Shown here: positions 11,901 to 23,900 of the stretch, in pieces
How positions within the stretch are numbered: position 1 is the first letter of the stretch
Layout of the letters: every line of letters starts with the position of its first letter
DNA from: Lineus longissimus
Lineage: Eukaryota > Nemertea > Pilidiophora > Heteronemertea > Lineidae
Direction: 5' to 3'
DNA: 64,000 nt
Assembly: GCF_910592395.1 (NCBI RefSeq)
Contig: NC_088315.1
Coordinates: 9,986,501-10,050,500 of the forward strand
Notes under the pieces: generated by a model
Told to the model about the DNA's origin: nothing
The model's input: the letters and a program-made list of their open reading frames with translations, nothing else
Databases searched by the model: none
Position numbers and translations under genes: made by a program

Positions 11901-14900
11901 CGTCGTCCGTTAGCAGGGCACGTTTCGTAACTGTTGGAGCTATTGAGTTGAAACTTGGTACACATGTACCCTTATGTAATGACACCTTGGAGACCAAGTT
12001 TCGGTCCGATTCGTTTCATGGTTTGGCCACCAGGGGGCCAAACGTTAAAAGTGAAAATATGCAATATCTCCCTTAATAGTAGTCGGGAAATTTTGAAAAA
12101 AATATGGTAGGTACTTCTAGCAAAGGTGCACCATATATCCTCCGGGTTTTTGATTTGACCTCCTTTTCAAGGTCACAGAGGTCAAATGGTGTAAATTGGC
12201 CGTTAGGATGTAACGATGGCACGTTTCTAAACTGCAATGACTATTGATACCAAATTTGGTACACATTTACCCCTTAGTCAGGTGATCTCAGGGACCGAAG
12301 TTTGGTCCAATATGATTCACCACTTGACCACCAGGGGGCAAAATCCAAAAACCTTAAAAATGTGATTATTCCTTAACTTCTTGCCCGATTGCCACCAATT
12401 TGATATCATGGGTACATCTAACCACCATACAGTATATGTCACACAGGTTTTTAATTTGACCTTCTTGTCAAGGTCACAGAGGTCAAATGGCGTAAATTCG
12501 CCGTCAGGCCGTAACTATGGCGCGTTTCTTAACTGCAATGACTATTGATCACAAATTAAGGACACATGTACCCCTTGGTCTGGTGATCTCAGGTACCGAA
12601 GTTTGGTGCGATCTGATTTGCCGTTTGGCCTCCAGGGAGGGGGCCAAATCTATAAATTCTTCAAAATGCCATTATTCCCAGTAATGACTTGCCCGATTGG
12701 CACCAATTTTATATCATAGGTACATCTAATTCTTACAACCATTCAATGTGTCACCCGGGTCTTCTTTGATTTGACCTACTTTTCAAGGTCACAGAGGTCG
12801 AATGTACTGTAAATTGGCCATTTTGGGGAAATTGTAATTGCTTGGACCTACATCAAACCTAACACTACATGACACAATACCATGCTCTTTATCCATCTTT
12901 CCTCCACATGAGGTGAGCACAATGGCCCTGGCCATTTCATTTTAAAAACTAGCAACATAAAACCCCTAAATTCCTTTAAACCCAGTTCTGATGCAGAATA
13001 CAGCAGTAGTAAGACGGGCAGATTGGAGAACCCAAGAAAGAGGAAGTACAAGACAGCCGACCCTTACTTCTCAGAATTTCATGGTCCATCAAATATTTTT
13101 CTGGAATAAGGGGGAGTCCAGTGTAGCCCCTGTTTGGATCTGTGCTTGAAATAGCTGTGAGATGAATGAGAGAGTTCAGCAGAGCCAACTTGATTCAGTT
13201 AAGTGACTGAGAAAACTCTGAGAGGGATCCGGAGACTCCTTTGTCTGACCGTTTTAGAAACAGCTTCAGTGTCTTTTTGGGTGATATGTCTGCCATGAAT
13301 AAATGATCAATCATTGGGCGTGGTGTAGTTTAACGCAGGTTTCAAGTCAATCTAGAACAAGTCCTGATTAAATGATGTCATGGAATCAGCTTTGTTTACC
13401 AACACAATTTCACTCCGCCAGTCCAAACAAATTACCAATATTTCCCTCGTGTATTGAAATGTTGGTCTGTTTTCAACAAGTTGCACCATAATTTTTAGAA
13501 GAATAAACCCAAAATTATTGATTTGTTGTGCTGAGTGCACGTTGCTTGGAAACGTTTCAAAAATATTTACAGGGGATGGTTCAAGTGTTGGTTGACATCA
13601 TTTTGTGATTCATGTCGTTCTGCAGAATTGTCAGTGTCACATCCAATTTGTTTCATCACAACTGTCATTCCTAAATTCGTCATTGGCGCGTCAGAGGCTG
13701 TTTCATTGACGCGTTACCCAGCGCGTAGGTTGTGCGTAACTCACACGTAATTTATGAAATCAGAGAGATAAGCGCGTCACTGGTGCGTCATTGACGCGTA
13801 CGTTGCGCGTCAATGACGCAAAGCAGGATGGATGTCATTTGTGATTGGGACTGTAAGTTAAAATTTGGCACTGGCTATTGATGTGACCAAAACTGTATTT
13901 GGCGGGGGATGAAATATAAATCATGAATCTCTCAAATTTTGGGATTTCACCCGTTTCCCTGGATTTCAAGGTTTTACTTCATGGATTTCTTAATGCGAAA
14001 TTATGGTGCTAAAACCTCTAAAACTACACTTGAAGTCCCATAAATCTTCAACAAGAAGTCCCTAAAATTTTCACCTTTGTGTTGAGTTTGAAGTGCATTT
14101 CCCGGGATTTTTTTCTGGGGATCTTTTATGAAGGAGTAAAGTGCCCTGATCTATATACAATACCCTGCTGAACGTTCCAAATTTTTTTGGTTTTCTGAGT
14201 GTTAGAAATCACACGTCCTCAACCGACATTTGAACTTGGATGACTTAGCATGTCATCATGTTGTGTAAGTTTTAGCATTCCATGGTTAGTTAAATCACAA
14301 AACCATAGGACAAGAGATTGTTGGCTAGAATGAATATAATTATTTGGGGACTATTATCATTGGCGCTTAGGGTAGGCCTGTGTCTGTTGATGTCACTGGT
14401 TTCTCACTTGTTCATCAAGCCTCCTTCAATATAAGGATTACAGTTAGGGGGGGGGGGGGTAGGGGCGCATCCTTTATTCAGAATGATCTCTGAAATTGTT
14501 CAGTGTGTTGGATTCAGGTCAACACAAGTTGCTTCAGCCATCTACACAATTTGTTAAAAACCCTGTGTTCATTGTTGTCACCGACTTTTAAAGGGATACA
14601 CCGTTCGTATTTAGTCGTGGGTCAGGAAAATAGAAATGCAGTTATACACAATGCCGTAGTGCAGTTATCATGCATGAAAATTGGTACATGTAGTATCTGT
14701 CTACACAATGGCAATGTTGAAATTTATATTCAGTATGTATTCACGCAGTTGGAAATTTCAAATTCAATTGCAAATTAAAAAATTTGTTGTAAGTCTTTAA
14801 GGAAAATGGAGTGCAAGGTCACTCAACCAATCTGGGTTGTTTTTTTCCATTGTCAGAATGCCAAGTTCCGAAAATTCAACTTCAAGGGCTTCAATCTTAT

Positions 14901-17900
14901 GCATATATTGGCCAAATAAATAAAATCATCACGAGAAGGTATTTTATAATTAGGATGTTTGTCTGATCTTCTCCTGATTACGTGGTACCCAGCTGGGACT
15001 GTAACATAAAAAGTTCCTTTTAATTTGCCTTTAATTGGAGAGTGAACATTTTGTAATGACATAAAGGGGTTTACATAGATTTTGATCTGACAGTCCCTGT
15101 GACAGAGGATATGGTTTCTTCCTAAATTCTTGAACCCGGTTTATTGTTAAACATTCTAAATGGCAAATGATTGGTGTCTCTTGAAATCTTTGACAACATG
15201 ACCATACCTTCTCTTAGTTTCCCTCTGTGTTCAAGATTTAAAGTCTGATTTATGTAATTTTAACTCGTTTCATGTAAAATGACTATTCGGTCATGTGTCC
15301 CTGTGCTCAAGCCATTCTTTCCTTGGTATGCCTAAATATAACTTTTGGTAAAGTTCGTGCATTGGTGTGTCTGTGAATGCTGTATCAGATCAAACTGGTT
15401 TCGACTTTGACCTACCTTTCAAGACCACAAAGGTCAATTTTTGCAAATGTCCATATAGGTACAAGGTGTTACTTGCGTAATAGTCACTACATCCTCTTCA
15501 AATGTTTTCATTGGGTGCATCTGAGGAGAGTATGTCTATTGAGTTTTGACCTTGACCTACTTTCAAGGTCACAGATGTAAGATATAATACTTTTCTCTCA
15601 CATGCTCCCTGGTTTTAGTGTTGACAGACTTTTCAAAAGCACATACGTCAAATTTGGAACGTTTTCACCATCTCGTGTGACTGCCACCATACAACTTAGC
15701 AACTGTTGGGAGATCTCCTTCAGATTTGTGAAAGGCCGGGATGCATCTGAAAAGAAAGTGTCTCATGTATTCACATTCACCTACTTTTCAACATGAGACA
15801 GAACTGGGATGTGGTAGGGGTGGACAGTGGTTACTCTGGGATGTGAGTAAGGGGAGGGAGGGCTGGACAGTGGCTACTCTGTGATGTGAGTAAGGGGGGA
15901 GGGCTGGACAGTGGCTACTCTGGGATGTGAGTAAGGGGAGGGAGGGCTGGACAGTGGCTACTCTGGGATGTGAGTAAGGGGGGGAGGGCTGGACAGTGGC
16001 TACTCTGGGATGTGAGTAAGGGGAGGGAGGGCTGGACAGTGGCTACTCTTGGATGTGAGTAAGGGGAGGGAGGGCTGGACGGTGGCTACTCTGGGATGTG
16101 AGTAAGGGGAGGGAGGGCTGGACAGTGGCTACTCTGGGATGTGAGTAAGGGGAGGGAGGGCTGGACAGTGGCTACTTTGGGATGTGAGTAAGGGGAGGGA
16201 GGGCTGGACGGTGGCTACTCTGGGGTGTGAGTAAGGGGAGGGAGGGCTGGACAGTGGCTACTCTGGGATGTGAGTAAGGGGAGGGAGGGCTGGACAGTGG
16301 CTACTCTGGGATGTGAGTAAGGGGAGGGAGGGCTGGACAGTGGCTACTCTGGGATGTGAGGTAGGGGAGGGAGGGCTGGACAGTGGCTACTCTGGGATGT
16401 GAGTAAGGGGAGGGAGGGCTGGACAGTGGCTACTCTCTGGCATGTATTCCAGTGTCGCCTCATCATCCGAATGCTGCAATATATCTCACAGTGTGCACTA
16501 ACCACTTCTTATTTAGACCATAACAAAGTGCTTTCATTTCCAGCTTCTCTAATCAATGTTTGTCTTCCAAAAATAACCCAGCCTTTTTTTCCAGTTGACT
16601 GCAGAAACAGCAAACAAAAGTCCCTTCCAGCTGTCAATATTTATATTTACACTGTGCGAACATAGAGGCCTGTGCACCGTAAAATGCAAAAATCTGCCAA
16701 CTGTTGTATATAATGACAGGTGGATTGTGGAGAAATTCACTCATTGTGTTGAACCTCCCTTTGTGTGAACTTCTCCATTAAGGACACCCTATCCATTGAG
16801 GACACCACATTTGGTCCCAAGTTGGTCACTTCCATTGAATTTGACCATTGTCATCAGGACGCCACCTGATGAAGTACAGCACCTGTCAGTCCCAAGGGTG
16901 TCCTTAATAAAGAGGTTCTTTGTAGATGTTCACATATTAATGCATACTTTAAGCTTATGATTATTCAGCCAATCTGACATAAAGGGCTATAGGGGTTGAA
17001 AAGATTAATTAAGGCACAGCAGGCCTATTCCAATTTGTCTGTGGTGAAGTCCGTTTGCAAGATGTTTAAATGAAATCATTTCACCTCTGCCAAATCATGT
17101 AAAATAAGATTAAGAAATAAGATACTAAAAACAGCATATTTTAATCAGAAGTTTTTGGGTGTTTATTTTCTAAGTTCATGTATAACCAGCCAGGAATAAG
17201 TATCCGAGTATAACTTGTTTTATTTAATCTTAATATACCCAACCTTATAGCTTTTGATACAATAGAACCTCTCTATTAAGGACACCCTCGGGACTGACAA
17301 GTGCTGTTCTTAATAGGGAGTTGTCCTGATTAGAGAGGTCAAATTGAATGGAAACCACCATTTTGGGACCAAAACTAGTGTCCTTAATAGAGAGGTGTCC
17401 GCTAAGGGAGGTTCCACTGTACTTAAATGAATATCAAACTTGCACAAAACGAAGTGACAACACAACAGCATGCTGCTTCAGTATAAAGCTAACCAGAAGT
17501 TTGTATAGAACTGTTTGGAAAAATGTTATCAGTATACGAGGTCAGGTATCGAAATATAAACATGATAAAGTGAACCAAGGCCATTAATTTTGATGAAATG
17601 GTTGTTTATTGTTATCATTTGATTGTGTATAGGTCTGATGGTTCAGATCCCACTGATTTATGTGGATATGTGGTCGTAATGTCAGTATAATGTCAAAAGT
17701 ACGAATTTGAAATATTCCTAAAGTACTGATTGAGTGAGGAATTGGCATGGGTGAATTGTTCCATGGAATGATGTGCATTGCCCTTTGGTCCGGTGCATTA
17801 GGCTGCAATAAGAGTTCACGTTTTCCCATGTAACGTGCCATTGTTCACATAAAGAATAAACAAGTCCAGAAAGCGGGCTCCGTACGATTCACGATGTCCC

Positions 17901-20900
17901 TTTTAACCTGTGTGTTTGGTTTTTTCCACTCTAAGTCAGTAACTCTTGACAAGTAAAGCATGACTAGTGACTGTGTGAAATCTGTATAACTTTGGCCATA
18001 TGTCAGTAAGCTAAACTACATGTATCATCTGCCTTGAGTGCCCCCTGGCGACAGTGGAACATAATTTGTGATACCAAGAATGGCATCCCTTGAACAGATT
18101 CGCAGAAACTGCCAACACAATGATACTGTGGAACCTCCCTTAGCGGACACCTCTCTATTAAGGACAACCTCTTTATTAAAGATAGTAGTTTTGGTCCCAA
18201 ATTGATTGTTTCCATTCAATTTGACCTCTCTAATCAGGACACCTCTTTATTAAGGACAGCACTTGTCAGTCCCGAGGGTGTCCTTAATAGAGAGGTTCTA
18301 CTGTTTGTTGTGCCACGGAACAGCTGCTGCTGATAGTGTGGTCCATTCACTTGTTAATAGTTGCGGTTCCACTACAGGAAAGTGCGGACTACATCCGAAT
18401 TAGTTGTGATTCCATTACAGCTAGTCCGGACTAAACAAGTCCGGCTCTCACTAAGAGCGGTCTTATTAAGTGCGGATAGGACAAGCGGATTTAAGCCGAA
18501 CTTAGAATAGACCCGGATCTAAAGCAGAAATTACCTGTAATGGAACCGCACTGGTCCGGATTAAGATCAAGTTACTAAGTACGGCTACAGGTGGCGTGTC
18601 AATGTGAACGTATTGCGCATGAGCGGAAGTGTTGGTTCTGTCAAAACAACACGCGGTATTTCTGTCAACAGGTCAACTCTGATTCGTTCTCATTTCTCAT
18701 TTCATTATTCAATTCTTAATTTAAGTAAATTCTAGTGCTTTATCCTAACTATGGCTCGCTGTTCATGGACAGAGGTGGAAACCCTCGCGATTCTAACCAT
18801 TAGGGAGCGTGAGGACATTCAGGCCCAACTAAATGGGACCTGTAAAGACACGAAAGTATATGCTAAAATAGCAAAAGAATTGACTGAACTTGGTCACCCA
18901 AAGACCAAGGAGTTTAGCCTAACACGCATAGAGTGGCGCCGCCTGTAGCTGTATCTGTTAACTTACCAATCCTGTAGTCAAACTGCACCACATTCGTTAG
19001 TCTGGACTAAGCTAAGTTCGGACCTGATGCGGATGCGATAGAAACGGATCTAAACCCTGTAGTGGAACCAAGACTATTATCTTGCCGTGTGAGGACACTT
19101 GCTTCAGTCATTAGATTGATTCGGAGCAACCCGATCGATCCTTCTAATTAAGAATATAAGAGATTATTGTTTCTGTCATTTCCACCTGATGCATCTCTGT
19201 TGTGTCGACCTTGACCTCATCTGATGCACAGACCATAGGACTCAGATGCACTATGCAGGAAGCCAGCGTGGAGTGGGCATTCCCATGGCCAAGTTCTCAG
19301 AATTGGTGTTCCCTGGGCGTTTTTCATCTGATTTCTCCTCTGATTTCAGCCCGGAATATGGACGGCAAGACTCGAGGACGACATCACATGATAGTTACCC
19401 AGGAGAGAGAAGTAGGTATCATTTGTCCTTCATATTGTTAGTGAATTTCCACGTCACTCGCAAGGTTTGCTTTCACAAGGCAAATTGTATTTGTGCATGT
19501 AATGTGTTTGATTTGCAAAGAATTTGTAATTTGTCATCTTTATTCGTTGGTAATGTAGTAGCTGACTACTGGGTCTTCCTAGGTAACTAATTTTTAGGTG
19601 AATTAGGTAAAGATTTGACCAGTTCTCCGTCGGTTTGTGTTTGCGAAAGTAGCTTTTTGTGCGTCGTCCTTCGGGTACAGTTGTTGAAAATCTTAGGAAT
19701 GGTTTGAAATGACCTTAGAAGTTACAGCGCACCTGTTGTAAAATTTTATGAAATTATAATGGCATCCATCTTGCATTTCAAAATGGCCACCAAATATGGC
19801 ACATTTTCGCTTTTATCTATTTGAAACCGTTCCTGAAATTTTCTACCACTGTACCCGAAAGATACATATAAATTATACAAGCCAGCAGACTACAGGATCT
19901 ATAGACCATCCATAGAAGGTCTCTTCCTATTCTGATCAACTTGCTTTATCAGCCCTAATGCTTGTAGTGTGTTTCACTCCCAACGAAAACCATGTTTTAA
20001 AGCAGAAATTTAGACAGCTTGCCAGTATTGTCAACAAATCAATAAAACTAGGCTGATCAATTTCCAAATGGATTGATTAATGACCTTATCATGCCAAACC
20101 ACTCGTAATTAACCTGAACTTGCTATCTCCAGTACATTGACAACAATGACAAGTCTTGGTTGTTTTGGTCCCAAAATGTTCTAGCTCTGTCCATTATCGA
20201 ACACTTCAAATCAGTCCTGCGGTCCAAATTTTAATTGTCATACCTATGACGCGCTACCAAGTGCGTAGATCGCGCGTGATTTCACGAAACAGAGATATAA
20301 GCGCATCACTGGTGCGTCATTGACGCGAAACTCGCGCGTGCGTTGCGCATCACTGACGCGAAGCAGGATGGATGTCAGTTGTGATGTGGGCTGTAGTTGA
20401 AGAGAAGTCAGTGGCATAGTTGTTGGAGTGTCGGGCCACTTATAATCAGGTTCTGTTCGAATCTCCGACGACCATTACTGTTTGAAACCCTTGTCCTTGG
20501 GCAAGACACTTGATCTGAATTGCTACTCTCCATCTTGGAGTAAATAGGTAGTTGCTGACTTAGATAGCAATGTGGTTGATCAGTCTTGAGCGCTGAGTAT
20601 ATCATATAGCTCGAACGTGTAATACTCAAATGGAGCTTGAATCATTAATTCAAAGCGTAACAATGTAAAGTGTTTCGAGCGATTGGTACCATGCGCTGTT
20701 TAAGTTTCATAGAACAATTTTCATGGCAGAGCTTTTAATGTCTATGCGTGGCCGAAATCCATTTCGAGGAGCAAATAAATTGCTGATTTGAACAGTTCAA
20801 AACCGCGGGGAGTTAAGCATTTTCTTGCTGTTCGATGACCACGATGCAGAAAAGCGGTTCCCAAAACACAACGAGATCATTCTTTGGCCGTTCCAAATTC

Positions 20901-23900
20901 AAAATCTTAAGCTAAATTCTTGGCTTATTCTAACAAGTTATTAAGCCATTGCCTACCATCTTTATCAATCAAAGGTTGAAGCATGAAACTCCAGAACACG
21001 CATGAATAATCCATGCGATATTGTTCATGCTAATGTGTTTCTGCCATTGCCAACATATCATCAGGAAATAATAAATGTCGTCAATAAGTGGTATGAATTT
21101 GAAGGGAAATTTGCATGCATACTATGAGTGAAATGGTTTGGAGTTATGGTGATGTATGTATTAGTTTGCAGTGAGGTTGCCTGGAGGACTCTGTAGACAA
21201 TTGAATCTACTATAGGGTCCGTGTACATTCTGTGTACACATATTTTCGTGATTTAAAAAAAAAATTCAATGCTGGGATTTTTGTCAAATTTTGCAGAAGT
21301 GTAGTCCTATATCTTGTCAATATCATAAGTGAATTTGAAAAAGTTCCAATGATTCTAAATTGTTTTATTGGCATTTTCATGAGACATGTCAGAATTTGAC
21401 ACAATACGCTGCCGTGTTTACTGCCTATGAGAGAATATCTTGAAAATCTAGAAAATCTAGAAAAGAAGTTCCAATTTCAAAATCGACCTGAATTCTGTTA
21501 GTGTTGATATTATTCAAAATCAAAAAAGCCCAAAATGATGTTTGCAAACTAAATACAGTAGAACCTCTCTATTAAGGACAGCAAATAGAGAGGTGTCCTG
21601 ATTAGAGAGGTCAAATTGAATAGAAACTACCAATTTGGGACCAAAACTAGTGTCCTTAATAGAGAGGTTGTCCTTAATAGAGAGGTGTATGCTAAGGGAG
21701 GTTCACTGTAGCTAACAGGCATTCCAGGCGGTATTTAGGCACGACAGGACTTTTTAAGCATTTTATCCCATTATGGTACTAAACAGTTAATAGTGATTTC
21801 AGCCGTGGAGTTGTTATTATGTATTGACCATGAAAACGATTATTGAGTGTTATTGGAATACCTTGGAATAATAATAATCAGTGAAATGAGAAGTTGGCTG
21901 GAGATCTGCAAGCATATCAGTTCCAACCATTGTGACCTCTAGGTTGGTTTATTTGAATATGCCAACTTGATGGTAGTTATAGATGTTGACAGCGATATCA
22001 TCTTATGAAACTGGCATATAGAGAAATCGCAGGGTTTCGATTGCAAACACGTGAGTCAAATAATGGTCTGGAGATATATTATAAAACAAAGTCGTCATGA
22101 TACCTGCATGATTCTTGGTCTAATAAACTTGTGGTGAGTGGCAATTTCATTCATATGGTTGAGCAATGGTTTCAGATTTAAATTATCCTCATCAGTTGCA
22201 GGTCATAAAATACCAATATTTACTTCATCAGCTGTGACAGAGAGTATATTGGTACCGTTTTTCTTTGTCTCATATGTGTTTGTGACCGTGTGTCGCGCCA
22301 CACACAAAATGAACCTTGTTAGGCTAACTGATATATTGCATATATCAGACTTCAGCCTTCAGTCTGAGCCTGGATTCTCTCGGAGAGGTGATTGGCCTTG
22401 ACTCAGAGAGGTGAAGGTGATTGGCCTTGACTCAGAGAGGTGAAGGTCACTCGGAGGTACATGTAGTTGGCCTTGACTCAGAGAGGCAGTGGTCACTCGG
22501 AGAGGTGGTTGGACTAGACTCAGAGAGGTGGAGGTCACTCGGAGAGGTGATTGGCCTTGACTCAGAGAGGTGAAGGTCACTCAGTGAGGTGGTTGGCCTT
22601 GACTCAGAGAGGTGGTGGTCACTCGGAGAGGTGGTTGGACTCGACTCAGAGAGGCGGTGGTCCCTCGTAGAGAGGCTTTGCTAATTCTACAGGGTGTTCC
22701 AAGTACTAACTAATTACACTTAAATTGATGTTCTTTGCACAACAGGCTTATAGGTTCTGGACTGTGTATAAGATCCCTTTAAGTTATGAAAATTATTTTA
22801 CGCCTAGCTGGAACAGTCTGTCATACTCCGCTGAAACTTCCTGCTCTGACGTTCTACTATTGAGTGAATATCTAATCTGTTGTTGATAATCATGAGCATG
22901 TTGATTACCCAATATGTTTAAAACAGCAACGCCCTGTACAGAACGTCATCTGGCATAGGCCTGTCTACTATCTCACCCTACAAAGGCCCTGTATAACAGT
23001 ACTAATGCTGTACTGGCTATAGTGTTATAATTGTGATTGCGCAAAACAATACAATAAGCAAACATGCCCTGTTCTGTTTGAACTCTTAAAGGAACAGCAG
23101 ATGTGTCTTGTCACAGGTTTTTCCAACCAGCTGTCACCACTATATAGTATTGACATGTGCGTGCACGATTGTTTTGATAGTGAGGTGAGGTCTGAGAGGT
23201 GAATATGCCAGTGGCAGAGTGCATGTTGTGAACAAGTTCTTTGAAATTATTGATAATATTTGTATTTTAACGCCCATAACCTCTGCATTCTTTAAACAAG
23301 TGAATTGGTTTCAAGCAAAAAGCAGCTACTGGCCAAATTAGAATGAAATCACCCCTTTAGCATGTTATAGGGACAACATTGGGATGAAATACAGGTTATC
23401 CTTGCCTATAACGTCTTTGGTCGACATTGCAATGAGGCCCGATGGGGTACATAGTAGTAGTTCCTGAATAATCATACGTGACCGAGCGAGACTAGGCCTA
23501 GAAGACTCAAAGATCTCTTTGAGTATTCAGACCTACTCCTGATGATACCCCTTTGTGGGCCTAATTAAATGTATGGTACATCTTCAGTTGTACAAGAAGG
23601 TATAGAAGACGTTATATGCAAGGATAACCTGTATGTTGGTTTCTATTCCAAACTGTCTTTTACCGTAGCTTCACCAAGGAGAATCATTGACAAAAATCAT
23701 TGAACTGCAATGAACATGTCACCAGAATGGCATGTAATCATAGGCCTGCATAGAATCCGAAGGCCACAAAATTCATTGCTGCATATGGCCGGGGATGGTG
23801 ACGAGCAGCTACATCTATCCATATTGCTTGCTAAATCCCATGCCCAAGTTGTCCCTTTAAGGTTTATAGTGAGGATTTCAAACTAAATGCTGCTTTCAGA

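Larger units (their letters stand above)
11683..19349. other. intron 3: repeat-rich
   Basis: Contains large element copy B, a GCGTCA-rich repeat, repeat R copy 2, a 43-bp G-rich minisatellite, three pogo-like MITEs and a Myb/SANT-carrying transposon; details are in their own entries. Confidence 0.8.

Noticed and set aside
11783-12076. Arg-rich or Ser-rich open frames through the CGT run
   Set aside because: They are translations of a trinucleotide repeat inside a transposable element, present also at 476-709.
15815-16440. CRISPR-like array of regular repeats
   Set aside because: Units are contiguous with no unique spacers and the sequence is from an animal; it is a minisatellite. The same applies to the arrays at 1, 22374, 33105 and 46255.
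22138-22401. Hydrophobic open frame that might be a membrane protein
   Set aside because: It runs into a minisatellite, has no splice support and no family match.
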